DNA of 64,000 nt from Ruminococcaceae bacterium D5. GTDB taxonomy: Bacteria; Bacillota; Clostridia; Oscillospirales; Ruminococcaceae. Positions 44,073-53,047 of the stretch are shown here, piece by piece (positions within the stretch are counted from its first letter, which is position 1; each line of letters begins with the position of its first letter). Location of the stretch: contig FORK01000002.1 in the NCBI GenBank assembly GCA_900113995.1, positions 19,403 through 83,402 on the forward strand. The letters are read 5' to 3'. A program made the translations under genes and the position numbers. The notes under the pieces were generated by a model. That model was not told the DNA's origin and ran no database searches. It saw nothing but the letters and a program-made list of their open reading frames with translations.

Positions 44073-44684
44073 ATAACCACCTCCTGCTGATTCTCAGTAT
44101 AGTATAGTTCTGTTTTGAACATATGTCAACAATTCAAATGTTTTTTTACAAATTACACAAAAAATCCGCGGTAAAATCAGGCTTCGGCAGCTCCCCATAT
44201 GGAACAAGCATCAGCTATGCCGGCGGGTAATGAAAATGTTTTAACAGACAGGGTTAAGCAACGCAACGTGCCGGTGAATCGAAACAGGACAAAGGCAAAG
44301 CAGGACAGAGCCCCTCTTTGAGCGGCAGTGTCGTCTATGCTTATCCTTCCGCGCGTCCAAGATTCCCGGCATGGCGCCTCTCGCCGGGATGTAGGTCAAG
44401 GGATCGCACCCCCTCTGCTGTGCACCCCGGCTCCGCGTACGCGCTTCGAACGGCAAGATGTGCGGAGGGATACCCTCCGACCGGACGTGCCGCTCGCCGG
44501 GCGGCAGGGAAAGACAACGAGGAGGCGGGAGAGCGCGGACGGCCTTGGAGGTCCGCACTCTCCCGCCTCATGAAGGGAGATTCTGAATGGGGAAAACGGC
44601 TTCACCGTCTTGTGGAGGGCGGACCTGCAGCAATGTCCTTTCAAGGCCGGTGCATCCCGCATGTTCAATACATGGTTCAGATTT
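44073..44684. other. Non-coding interval between DUF134 gene and aldo/keto reductase
   Basis: About 610 bases without a credible gene. The first 150 bases are AT-rich, the rest GC-rich. It contains the large inverted repeat listed separately. Confidence 0.55.
44519..44573. repeat. Long inverted repeat downstream of the aldo/keto reductase
   Basis: GAGGCGGGAGAGCGCGGAC and GTCCGCACTCTCCCGCCTC form a 19-base stem with one mismatch and a short GGCCTTGGAG-type loop. There is no strong T tract. It may terminate the minus-strand transcript or be a mobile repeat. Confidence 0.6.
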
Positions 44685-45707
44685 CTAAAACGCCTTTCCC
44701 GCCAGAATCTCCTTGTAGTCCTCATAGTTTTTGGCGAGCAGCGCGGGAGTATCCAGTCCGTAGGGACATTTGCTCCTGCACTGGTTGCAGTGCAGGCAGT
44801 CCTCAATCTTTTTCATCTTTGCCTGTGCTTCGGGTGTGAGCTGCAGCGCCGATGGAGAGCGGCGGATCATCAGCGACATTCTGGCACAGTTATTGATTTC
44901 AATTCCGGCCGGACAAGGCATGCAGTAGCCGCATCCCCGGCAGAAGTCGCCGGAAAGCATCCGGCGGTCCCGCTCGACCAGTTCCCGAATGGCGTCGTCA
45001 TAAACAGGCGGGTTGTCGCGGTAGGAGAGAAATTCGTCAAGCTCAGACTCCCGCTGCACTCCCCAGATCGGCAGGATATGCCCGAACTGTGCCAGGTAGG
45101 CATATGCGGCCCGGGAGTCGCTGATCAGGCCGCCCGAAAGGGCCTTCATTGCGATGAAGCCCATTCCCGCCGCCTTGCATGCCTCGGCCAGCGCGATGTC
45201 CTTTTCGGTGGCCAGGTAGCAGAAGGGGAACTGAAGCGTTTCGTATAAGCCGGATGCGACCGCCTCATGGGCGACCGAAAGCCGGTGGTTGGTGATGCCG
45301 ATATGCCGGATTTTTCCCTGCGCCTTCGCCTCAAGCATCGCCTCGTAGAGACCGGTGCCGTCGCCGGGTTTTGGGCAGAAAGACGGGTTATGGAATTGGT
45401 GAACATCGATGTAATCGGTGCGCAGGTTGCGCAGAGAGGTTTCCAGATCCTTTCGGAACTCTCTACCGTTTTTGGCAGCGGTTTTGCTGGCGATAAAAAC
45501 CTTGCTGCGGATTCCCTCCAGCGCCTCGCCCAGCTTAATCTCGCTGTCGGAATAGGCCCGGGCGGTGTCAAAGTAAGTGATTCCGCCCTCATAGGCCATG
45601 CGGATCAGGCGCACGGCCTCCTGCTGAGAAATGCGCTGAATCGGAAGCGCGCCGAACCCGTTCTTATCAACGGTAATTCCTGTTTTCCCCAATGTTACCT
45701 TGAGCAT
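44685..45707 (-). CDS. Aldo/keto reductase with C-terminal ferredoxin domain
   Basis: A 340-residue protein: LGKTGITVDKNGFGALPIQRI, then GGITYFDTARAYSDSEIKLGEAL (Asp and Tyr of the AKR catalytic tetrad) and SKTAAKNG with Lys, and HQFHNPS. The C-terminus has two Cys clusters, CRGCGYCMPCPAGIEIN and CLHCNQCRSKCPYGLDTP, for 4Fe-4S centres. Such clostridial AKRs couple ferredoxin-type electron transfer to carbonyl reduction; the substrate is unknown. ATG 45707 follows GGAGG. It is followed by a long inverted repeat. Confidence 0.9.
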   Translation of the reverse strand: MLKVTLGKTGITVDKNGFGALPIQRISQQEAVRLIRMAYEGGITYFDTARAYSDSEIKLGEALEGIRSKVFIASKTAAKNGREFRKDLETSLRNLRTDYIDVHQFHNPSFCPKPGDGTGLYEAMLEAKAQGKIRHIGITNHRLSVAHEAVASGLYETLQFPFCYLATEKDIALAEACKAAGMGFIAMKALSGGLISDSRAAYAYLAQFGHILPIWGVQRESELDEFLSYRDNPPVYDDAIRELVERDRRMLSGDFCRGCGYCMPCPAGIEINNCARMSLMIRRSPSALQLTPEAQAKMKKIEDCLHCNQCRSKCPYGLDTPALLAKNYEDYKEILAGKAF

Positions 45708-45792
45708 GTCTTTTTCCTCCTGTCTATCATACCGCCCTGCGGATTTTGTACGTATCATGGCGCGGAGGACAGGCCGCCGCGCTTGCAAGCAG

Positions 45793-46662
45793 TCAGAATT
45801 TTACGAGCAGGAGCAGTGTTCCGCCGGTTAAAAGGGCCAGCCCTGCGGCGGCGCGGCGGCTGAGCCTTTCCTTCAGGACAACGCCCGAAAAAGCGACGGT
45901 AACAAGGATGCTCAGCTTGTCGATGGGAACAACCACGCTGGCTGGTCCCTCCTGCAGCGCCCGGTAATAGAACATCCAGGAAAGCCCCGTCGCCAGGCCG
46001 GAGAGGCCGAGAAAAAGCCAGCTTTTTGCGCCGATTCCCCGGATTTCCCGCTGAAGTCCGAGAAAAAAGACAATCCCCCAGGCCATCACCAGCACCACAG
46101 CAGTCCGGATCGCGGTGCCGAGGTTTGATTCCACCCCCGCGATACCGATTTTGCTCAGAATCGCGGTCAGGCTTGCGAATACCGCCGAAAGGACCGCCCA
46201 GAGCAGCCAGCGTCCCCCGGCCGTCGGAGAACCGCCGCCGGAGTCTGCCTTTGTGACCATCAGCAGGGTTCCGGTAAAGATCAGGCACATGCCGAGCAGC
46301 ATATTGAGAGAGAGGGCCTCCCGCAGCAGCAGAAAGGCAAGCAGCATGGTCAGCACCGTGCTGGACTTGTCGATCGGGGCAACCTTATTCACATCGCCGG
46401 TCTGCAGCGCACGAAAATAGCAGATCCAGCTCGCGCCGGTGGCAAAGCCGGAAAGGATCAGGAAGAGCCAGCTCCGGGAATCCACCGAGGAAATGCTGCT
46501 CTGGGAGCCGACGATAAAAACCATCATCCAGGCGAAGACGAGCACCACAACGGTGCGCAGCGCGGTCGCAAGGTGGGAATTGATTTTCTGGATGCCGATT
46601 TTGGCTAAAACAGCGGTCAGACCTGCGAAGAGGGCTGAACAGAATGCATACAGGATCCACAT
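45793..46662 (-). CDS. EamA/DMT-family transporter
   Basis: A 289-residue protein with ten hydrophobic helices arranged as two five-helix EamA repeats; the halves are similar (SRSWLFLILSGFATGASWICYF versus AKSWLFLGLSGLATGLSWMF; then LQTGDVNKVAPIDKSS versus LQEGPASVVVPIDKLS). These transporters export amino acids or small metabolites. ATG 46662 lies 11 bases after AAGGGAG. Confidence 0.9.
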   Translation of the reverse strand: MWILYAFCSALFAGLTAVLAKIGIQKINSHLATALRTVVVLVFAWMMVFIVGSQSSISSVDSRSWLFLILSGFATGASWICYFRALQTGDVNKVAPIDKSSTVLTMLLAFLLLREALSLNMLLGMCLIFTGTLLMVTKADSGGGSPTAGGRWLLWAVLSAVFASLTAILSKIGIAGVESNLGTAIRTAVVLVMAWGIVFFLGLQREIRGIGAKSWLFLGLSGLATGLSWMFYYRALQEGPASVVVPIDKLSILVTVAFSGVVLKERLSRRAAAGLALLTGGTLLLLVKF

Positions 46663-46691
46663 TAAGAGGTTCGCTCCCTTTCGTTGCCCGC

Positions 46692-47867
46692 TCAGTGAGG
46701 CAGGGCGGCATAGTCGGTGTCGATGGTGATCACGCAGTAGTGGTTGGGATACTGCCGGGCGACGGCAGCGCCGATCTCGGCCTTCAGCGCGGAATACCGT
46801 ATCGGAAAATTGTGCGGAACCACGCAGTCAAAGATGATGTTGGTGTGGGTGGCGCCGGGGACAATCCGCAGGTCGTGGATGCTCAGAGCCGGGTGAATGG
46901 CCCTGACCTGCTCGCTGAGCCAGCTGCGCAGGTCGTCGACCGCCTGGTTTTGGGTAACGATTGGGTCAAAATGAATGATCATGTGCAGGCCGTCCCGGAG
47001 AAAATCCCGTTCGATGTTGTCAATCACATCGTGACTGACCAGCACATCCTGCTCGGCGGCCATTTCGACATGAACGCTGCCGAACTGCCGCCCCGGCCCG
47101 TAGTCGTGGATCATCAGATCATGGGTGCCCAGCACGCCGGGATATCCGAGGATCTTCCCACGGATTTCCGCAACCAGCCGGGGATCCGGCGCGCGGCCCA
47201 GCAGCGGATCGAGGGTATCCCTGACCAGTCCGAATCCGCTGTAAAGGATAAAGACGGCGACGGCGAGGCCCATCCACCCGTCAAGCTCCAGCGAAGTGAA
47301 ATGGGAGAGAAGCGACGCGGCGAGAACCGCTGTCGTTGAAATCACGTCGTTGCGGCTGTCGGCGGCGGTGGCAATCAGCGTCTTGGAGTCGATCAGCCGT
47401 CCGACCTTCCGGTTAAAGGCGGCCATCCAGAATTTGACGAGGATGGAGCCGGCGAGAACAGCGGCCGAAATCCATCGGAAGTCAACCGGCAAGGGAGTCA
47501 GAATCTTGCCGATGCTGCTGCGGAAAAGCTCGACGCCGATGACAAGAATCAGCAGCGCGACGGTCAGCCCGGAAAGATATTCATACCTCCCATGCCCATA
47601 GGGATGCTCATCGTCGGCGGGCTTGCTCGCCATCTTGAAGCCGAGCAGGCTGATGATACTCGAGGAGGCGTCCGAGAGGTTGTTGACAGCGTCCGCAGTG
47701 ATCGAGAGGGAGCCGGACAGTGTGCCGACGGTCAGCTTGCAGAGAAACAGCAGAAGATTGCACAGAATTCCGACACAGCTTGAAACCTTTCCGTAAGCGG
47801 TGCGCACCGTGTTTTCCTGAACGTTTTCGTGATTTGCGACAAATTGACGGATGATCCAGTCGGTCAT
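46692..47867 (-). CDS. Cation diffusion facilitator (CDF) transporter
   Basis: A 391-residue membrane protein with six helices and a cytoplasmic C-terminal dimer domain. The CDF markers are SITADAVNNLSDASSSIISL (metal-site Asp) and HPYGHGRYEYLSG, with DSRNDVIS in helix 5. It exchanges Zn, Mn, Fe or Co for protons. ATG 47867 follows AAAGGGG. It is 29 bases upstream of the EamA gene in the same direction. Confidence 0.92.
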   Translation of the reverse strand: MTDWIIRQFVANHENVQENTVRTAYGKVSSCVGILCNLLLFLCKLTVGTLSGSLSITADAVNNLSDASSSIISLLGFKMASKPADDEHPYGHGRYEYLSGLTVALLILVIGVELFRSSIGKILTPLPVDFRWISAAVLAGSILVKFWMAAFNRKVGRLIDSKTLIATAADSRNDVISTTAVLAASLLSHFTSLELDGWMGLAVAVFILYSGFGLVRDTLDPLLGRAPDPRLVAEIRGKILGYPGVLGTHDLMIHDYGPGRQFGSVHVEMAAEQDVLVSHDVIDNIERDFLRDGLHMIIHFDPIVTQNQAVDDLRSWLSEQVRAIHPALSIHDLRIVPGATHTNIIFDCVVPHNFPIRYSALKAEIGAAVARQYPNHYCVITIDTDYAALPH

Positions 47868-47986
47868 GACACAGGCCCCTTTGCTTGAAATAGCGTTTCG
47901 GCAAGGAAGTCTTTGCCGATAATTTTTAATTATAGCACGAGGCGGGCCGGTAAGTCGACTGCAACCTGCCCCTCTTCGGAAAAAGG

Positions 47987-48183
47987 AAGGGTCTTGACCC
48001 TGATTGCAGCATTTTACAAGATTTATTCCGACTGCAATTGATTCCCTGATTTTACCGCTTTTCGAAGAAACGTCCTATTGGCGTACCCACAAAAGAGCGA
48101 AAGGGTCTTGGCCCTGATTGCGGCATTTTACAAGATTTATTCCGACTGCAATTGATTCCCTGACGTTACTGCTTCCGAAGAAA
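47987..48183. repeat. Two 83-base direct repeats downstream of the MATE gene
   Basis: Copies 47987-48069 and 48101-48183 are about 90% identical, with a 114-base period, and share AAGATTTATTCCGACTGCAA. A decayed third copy may precede them (GACTGCAACCTGCCC, then CTTCGGAAAAAGG near 47958-47985). Each carries an AGGGTCTT(G)ACCCT-type small dyad. Confidence 0.85.
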
Positions 48184-48189
48184 AGGGCG

Positions 48190-49596
48190 TCAGACTGCCT
48201 CTTGCGGGCGCTGCTCCAGGGGAGCCGCCGCGGAGTGGCTGATGCAGCGGCCCAGCCAGGCGCTCCGGCGGTAGTAAAAGATAAAAATGAGGCTGGTGAC
48301 CGTCCAGCTCAGCGGATAGCTGAAAAGAACGGTGGACAGCGCGGGACGCAGCGGAACGACGGTCAAAAGCCAGATGATGCGCAGCAGGCAGGTTCCGCCT
48401 GCGGTGATCAGCATCGGAGAAAGGGCATTGCCGCAGCCGCGGATCGCTCCGGCGAGGATTTCGACACACACATAGGTCAGGTAGTAGGGGACCATCCTCC
48501 ATACAAGCTCCACACCAATCCGCAGCACCGCAGCGTCATCGGTGAAGATGCCGAGCAGGGGCTCTGCGAAGGCACAGTAGAAGATGCTCATCGCCACCGA
48601 GGTGCCCGCCGCGAGAAGCAGTCCGACGCGCACGCTTTCACGGACACGGTCGTAACGCCGGGCTCCGAAATTCTGCCCGGCGAAGGTGGTGACGGAGATG
48701 CCGTAAGCGCCCATAATCATCCAGAAGAAGCCGTCAATTTTTCCGTGGGCGGTCCATGCCGCGACGGTATCGGTCCCGAAGGAGTTGATGCAGGTCTGGA
48801 TAATAATGTTGGAAAAGGCGTACATGTTTGACTGAAGTCCGGCGGGGAGTCCGACCATCAGGATTCTGTTCAGGGGGCGGCGTACAAAGCGGACCCGGCT
48901 GGGGAGAAAACGGTAACAGGCCGGAGTGCGGTTGAGGGAAAGAAGGGTCAGCGCCGCGCTGAGCGTCTGGGAGGCGATGGTGGCGCAGGCGGCTCCGAAA
49001 ACTCCGAGGCCCATTCCCGCCACCAGTACGAAATCCAGAACGATGTTGGTCAGACAGGCGATGATCAGAAAGTAGACCGGCCTGCGGGTATCCCCCACCG
49101 CGCGCAGCACGCCGGAACCCATATTGTACAGAAAGGAGGGTACGACTCCGAGCAGAACGATCCGGATATAGGTCAGCGCATAGGGCATCACTTCCGCGGG
49201 GGTTCCCATCCACTGCAGGGCGAGAGGTGCAAACAGCAGCCCGAATACCGTCATGCCAAGCCCGCCTGTGAGAGCCAGCGCCATCGAAGTGTGCACCGCA
49301 CCCTCGACCTCCCCATGCCGTCCGGCGCCGTAGATCTGCGAGACAACCACTGTCGTTCCGGCAGAAAGGCCGACAAACAGGTTGACTATGACATTGATCA
49401 GCACGCCGGTTGCGCCGCCGACCGCACCGAGCGCCTCCTTGCCGACGAATCTGCCGACGATCATTGCATCTGCGGTGTTATAAAGCTGCTGAAAAAAGGT
49501 GCCAAATAGAATCGGAAAGAAAAATGCCAGCAACTGGCGCCAGATGATCCCTTCCGTAATGTTGACGCCGGTGGAACCGGCACCCCGCATATGCAT
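48190..49596 (-). CDS. MATE family multidrug efflux protein
   Basis: A 468-residue antiporter with twelve helices in two six-helix halves. MATE features include ILFGTFFQQLYNTADAMIVGRFVG at the start of helix 1, GLSAGTTVVVSQIYGA, and the second-half counterpart of the same motifs, YGISVTTFAGQNFGARRYDRV. It exports cationic drugs or metabolites against Na+ or H+. The start is ATG 49596, 9 bases after AAAGGGAG. Confidence 0.92.
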   Translation of the reverse strand: MHMRGAGSTGVNITEGIIWRQLLAFFFPILFGTFFQQLYNTADAMIVGRFVGKEALGAVGGATGVLINVIVNLFVGLSAGTTVVVSQIYGAGRHGEVEGAVHTSMALALTGGLGMTVFGLLFAPLALQWMGTPAEVMPYALTYIRIVLLGVVPSFLYNMGSGVLRAVGDTRRPVYFLIIACLTNIVLDFVLVAGMGLGVFGAACATIASQTLSAALTLLSLNRTPACYRFLPSRVRFVRRPLNRILMVGLPAGLQSNMYAFSNIIIQTCINSFGTDTVAAWTAHGKIDGFFWMIMGAYGISVTTFAGQNFGARRYDRVRESVRVGLLLAAGTSVAMSIFYCAFAEPLLGIFTDDAAVLRIGVELVWRMVPYYLTYVCVEILAGAIRGCGNALSPMLITAGGTCLLRIIWLLTVVPLRPALSTVLFSYPLSWTVTSLIFIFYYRRSAWLGRCISHSAAAPLEQRPQEAV

Positions 49597-49822
49597 CTGT
49601 TCTGTCTCCCTTTCGCCGCGCTTCGGGCGGCTGCCCATATTCAGGGACCAGTATAGCACAACAAAACCGGAAAGTCGATTCCCTTCGGCCATTTTTGAGC
49701 AATTCAGCGCTGCGCCGGAGCGCAACGGCTCGAACGGCAGACGGTGGGATACGCCGGAAATTTTACCGCCGCAGTGCCGTTTTTGCCGGTGAATGCATAG
49801 TAATGTCTTGGGGGGATTGAAT

Positions 49823-50281
49823 ATGGATTATTGTAGAGACATACACTCCGCTGTCGCACAGATTTGCGGCAGCCCGGCACACCCAAAGCTGCACGGCACC
49901 GTTCGGTTTCAGCAGAAGGGCTCGGGGGTGCTTGTGACGGCAGAGGTATTCCATCTTCCATGCGGCCGTGCTTCAGAACCGGAAATCTTTGCCCTTCACA
50001 TCCATGAGGGGAGCAGCTGCGAAGGAAACGCCGAAGATCCGTTTGCGGGCGCCGGGGGGCACTACAATCCCGGAAACCTCCCGCATCCCCGTCACGCCGG
50101 CGACCTGCCGCCGCTGTTTGGAAATCACGGATACGCCTACCTGTCCGTTTTTACCAACCGCTTTCGGGTCAGCGAAATTATTGGGCGCGTCGTGATCATC
50201 CACGGAAGGCCGGATGATTTCACCTCGCAGCCCGCCGGAGCGGCGGGAACCAAGATTGCGTGCGGAAGAATCTGCTGCTGA
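49823..50281 (+). CDS. Cu/Zn superoxide dismutase-like protein
   Basis: A 152-residue protein with the SodC pattern: FALHIHEGSSCEG (metal His pair and the structural Cys), GAGGHYNPGNLPHPRHAGDLPPL (bridging His and the following His and Asp) and GRVVIIHGRPDDF (last copper His). It has no signal peptide, unlike most bacterial SodC proteins, and ends CGRICC. Similar cytoplasmic SodC-like proteins occur in clostridia and may not be true dismutases. ATG 49823 follows GGGGGGA. It is alone on the plus strand between MATE and the two-component genes. Confidence 0.82.
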   Translation: MDYCRDIHSAVAQICGSPAHPKLHGTVRFQQKGSGVLVTAEVFHLPCGRASEPEIFALHIHEGSSCEGNAEDPFAGAGGHYNPGNLPHPRHAGDLPPLFGNHGYAYLSVFTNRFRVSEIIGRVVIIHGRPDDFTSQPAGAAGTKIACGRICC

Positions 50282-50304
50282 TCCCGCATCCCGGCACATA
50301 GCAG

Positions 50305-50353
50305 AAAGCCCTTCGGCGCGGTGCTCCTATTCTGCACCGCGCCGAAGGGCTTT
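50305..50353. terminator. Bidirectional terminator between the SOD-like gene and lytT
   Basis: A 19-base perfect stem, AAAGCCCTTCGGCGCGGTG / CACCGCGCCGAAGGGCTTT. It starts 24 bases after the SOD-like stop and ends 9 bases before the lytT stop on the other strand. Confidence 0.88.
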
Positions 50354-50361
50354 AGACATGC

Positions 50362-51087
50362 TTAGATTTCCAGCCGCTGGCGCAGGCCCTTAAGGCGTTC
50401 ACGGCCGATCGGCAGGATATCGGAGCGTCCCTGCATCCGCAGGGCAAATCCATTGTTGGTCCACGAAAAAATATCCTGAATGTGCTTGAGCTGCACCAGA
50501 CAGGTTTTATGAATGCGATAAAACCCATACGGAGAAAGGCGGGACTCATATTCACCAAGGGTGGTGTTGTCATTATACCTTTCCTCGAGGGTATGCAGAA
50601 TGCATCCGCGGCCTGAACCGTCGGTTTCGATATAGAGGATGGAGTCGAGGTTCAGCAGTACAGTGCGGCGGCTGCTGGTTACTGCCAAACGTGTGGGAGA
50701 GAGTGCAGGAGAGACGCTTGCGGTCCCGCTGTTCTCTCCGACAAGACGATGGATCACCTGACGGATGCGGCAGGGGTCGAAGGGCTTGAGAATGTAGTCA
50801 TCTATCTGAAGCTCAAACGCGCGAACGGCATATTCCGAGTAGGCGGTGGCAAAAACAATCTTGGACTTCGGGTTGATTTTGCGGGCCAGCGAGGCGACGG
50901 TGGTGCCCTCCATATCCCCCAGATGGATATCGATGAAAAGAAGGTCAAAGGAATTCCTGTCCAGCAGCTTGAGACCCTGCGCCCCGTTCGCGGCTTCCAG
51001 AACCTCGGCCTGCGGCAGAACCTCGCGGATCTGATGAATCAGCTCGCTGCGGGAGTACTTTTCGTCGTCGATGACGGCAATCCGCAT
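50362..51087 (-). CDS. LytTR-family response regulator
   Basis: A 241-residue two-domain regulator. The receiver domain has IDDEKYSR at the start, phospho-acceptor LLFIDIHLGD (Asp near residue 53), and DYILKPFD with the conserved Lys. The LytTR DNA-binding domain (about 140-241) has LLNLDSILYIETDG, YRIHKTCLVQLKHIQ and SDILPIGRERLKGLRQ. ATG 51087 follows GGAGG and lies 49 bases inside the sensor kinase gene. I infer that it binds the tandem site upstream of the TRAP genes. Similar to LytR/LytT partners of LytS kinases. Confidence 0.93.
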   Translation of the reverse strand: MRIAVIDDEKYSRSELIHQIREVLPQAEVLEAANGAQGLKLLDRNSFDLLFIDIHLGDMEGTTVASLARKINPKSKIVFATAYSEYAVRAFELQIDDYILKPFDPCRIRQVIHRLVGENSGTASVSPALSPTRLAVTSSRRTVLLNLDSILYIETDGSGRGCILHTLEERYNDNTTLGEYESRLSPYGFYRIHKTCLVQLKHIQDIFSWTNNGFALRMQGRSDILPIGRERLKGLRQRLEI

Positions 51088-52808
51088 GAGGTGCCCCTCC
51101 TTTTCTCTTTAACATTCGGCGGCACCAGCGGGATCGAGAAGGCCACAGTGGAGCCGGTGGGAGAACTGATAATCCGGAACCGGCACTGTGTGCCGTAGAC
51201 GCTGCGCAGACGCTTGCGAACATTGAAAAGCCCGGAATAGTACGGGCACTCCGGATCGTTGATAGCCTTCAGAATTTCAGGCGGGAAGCCATGCCCCCGG
51301 TCCGACACCTGAATATGCGCCCGGGTTTCGTCCTGATGAATCTTCAGAAGGATGTAACGGTCGTCCACGGCGGTATTTCCGTGCCTGATGGCATTTTCTA
51401 CGATCGGTTGGAGAATCAGCGGAGGAAGGCGCAGTGCGGTCAAATCCTCAGGTACTTCGATCACCTCGTGGATCGCCTCCTCGAAACGGGCTTTGGTCAG
51501 GGTGAGGTAGTTATCTACGTTGGAAAGCTCCTGCTCAAGGGTAACAAAGGGTTCATTGATGGTCAGGCTCTGCCGGAAGTAATTGGCCAGTACCAGAATT
51601 GTTTCCCTCGCACGGCTGGGATCGGTGCGGCAGAGAGCCGAGATGGTATTGAGCGCGTTATAAAAAAAGTGAGGATTGATCTGCGACTGCAGTGCCCGGA
51701 ATTCCGCCTGCTGCCGCAGGACGCTCTGTTTCTGGAATTCTCCCAGTTCCAACATGGTCGAAAAGAGCTGCGCGAGACTTTCAGTCGTGCGCACGTCGGC
51801 GTCAAGGATCAGGTTCCGTCCCATGGGCACGATGAACATCAGAACACCGATTGGATAGGAATCATGGGTCAGCGGTACGGCGATCGCCGCTTTTTCCAAC
51901 AGGGGCGTCTCCGGATTCTCTCCAGGGTAGTCGCGTACGGTCACTGTGCCCTCGTTGAGGGCGCGGTATGCGGGTACGGGGAGAACGCCGTCCGGGAAAA
52001 CGCCTCCGCTCGAGGCCAGCACCATCGCGCGGTCAGTAAAAACGACCCCGAAATCGGAGAAGGTCTCGCGGATTGTGTCGGCCGCAAGCTGAAGGCCCTC
52101 CCTGTTGTTCAGCCCTTCCCGCAGAAACGGGAGACACCGCTGTGCCACATAGAGGGCGATCGATTGCTGCTCTGCCAGCTCGATGGTCAGATTGCGGTTG
52201 AGTCGGTCCAGCACACCAACGAACAGAACCATTCCCAGGGAGTTAACCGCTATTTTGGGCAGCAGGATGGTTCTTTCCAGAGAAAGCACAGCTTCAAACG
52301 GGCGGGCGACCAAAAACAGGACCATGCATTGAATAAGCTCTCCAAAGACGGTAATGGCGGCCAGAAAGGGATACTTGGATCTGATGGGGAGCCGGAGGTA
52401 GGTCCTGTGGCAGAGTGAGCCGATGACCCCGAACAGAAAGGTGCCGATTCCGCAGGCGAGAGAGGTGTAGCCCGAGGGATTATAGAGATATCGGTGGATC
52501 CCGCTGATCAGCCCTGCGCCGAGGCCGGGCAGAGGCCCGCCGAGGAGTCCGGCCACTGTTGTGCTGATGACGCGGGTATTGACGACGGCTCCCTGAATTT
52601 CGATTCCGGCATAGGTATTGGTGATGGAGATCATGCCGAACAGCACTGCCAGAAGAAGCTGATTGCCCAATGTTCTGTCCTGCAGCTTCAGCAGGCGGCG
52701 CATGGGTTTGATTTCAGTCAGGATTGTGGCGGCCAGCAGCAGGAGGCTGACATTGAAGAGCAGCGAAACCAGCAGGCTGTTGTCGGTAAGGTTGGTACCG
52801 TTGATCAT
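51039..52808 (-). CDS. LytS-type sensor histidine kinase
   Basis: A 589-residue membrane sensor. The N-terminal 5TM-LYT domain (residues about 1-205) has the marker VVAGLLGGPLPGLGAGLISG (TTVAGLLGGP-type). A GAF-like domain spans about 220-340. The His kinase region has LQSQINPHFFYNALNTISAL with the phosphorylated His, the N box PLILQPIVENAIRHG and G box DRGHGFPP. The last residues overlap lytT by 49 bases. Its 5TM-LYT fold is shared with sensors of small ligands and it likely senses an extracellular solute. Confidence 0.92.
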   Translation of the reverse strand: MINGTNLTDNSLLVSLLFNVSLLLLAATILTEIKPMRRLLKLQDRTLGNQLLLAVLFGMISITNTYAGIEIQGAVVNTRVISTTVAGLLGGPLPGLGAGLISGIHRYLYNPSGYTSLACGIGTFLFGVIGSLCHRTYLRLPIRSKYPFLAAITVFGELIQCMVLFLVARPFEAVLSLERTILLPKIAVNSLGMVLFVGVLDRLNRNLTIELAEQQSIALYVAQRCLPFLREGLNNREGLQLAADTIRETFSDFGVVFTDRAMVLASSGGVFPDGVLPVPAYRALNEGTVTVRDYPGENPETPLLEKAAIAVPLTHDSYPIGVLMFIVPMGRNLILDADVRTTESLAQLFSTMLELGEFQKQSVLRQQAEFRALQSQINPHFFYNALNTISALCRTDPSRARETILVLANYFRQSLTINEPFVTLEQELSNVDNYLTLTKARFEEAIHEVIEVPEDLTALRLPPLILQPIVENAIRHGNTAVDDRYILLKIHQDETRAHIQVSDRGHGFPPEILKAINDPECPYYSGLFNVRKRLRSVYGTQCRFRIISSPTGSTVAFSIPLVPPNVKEKRRGTSCGLPSSTTKSTPAAS

Positions 52809-52958
52809 GTCCGTCTTCTCCTTTCACAGCTTTCCCATTAAAAATACTATATTTTTTCGTTTTTTTCAAGAAACCGGCCCGCAGACGGCAGAGATAACAA
52901 TGAAAAAATATGATCGGATCTTTGTTTGATTTGTAACTGAATTGTGAAAGAGCGCTTT

Positions 52959-52988
52959 ACCGTTGAGCGCAGAAATTTAACCGTTCAC
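52959..52988 (+). promoter_or_regulatory. Tandem LytTR-type operator
   Basis: ACCGTTGAG (52959-52967) and ACCGTTCAC (52980-52988) are direct repeats 21 bases apart, start to start, with a 12-base gap. The first matches the published LytTR consensus [TA][AC][CA]GTTN[AG][TG] at all nine positions, the second at eight. They lie 31 bases before the -35 box of the TRAP promoter. LytTR proteins bind such direct repeats at about this spacing. Confidence 0.65.
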
Positions 52989-53019
52989 CCTCCTGGGGCT
53001 ACCGGATACCCCAAAACAA

Positions 53020-53047
53020 TTGACAGGTTATTGTTAAAATGTAAAAT
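53020..53047 (+). promoter_or_regulatory. Promoter of the TAXI-TRAP operon
   Basis: Consensus TTGACA at 53020-53025, a 16-base spacer and TAAAAT at 53042-53047. The predicted 5' untranslated region is about 145 bases long. Confidence 0.7.

Noticed and set aside
44318..44839. Open frame of 173 codons over the gap and the aldo/keto reductase end
   Set aside because: Low-complexity Arg/Pro/Ser composition typical of GC-rich non-coding frames, and it overlaps a clear gene on the other strand.
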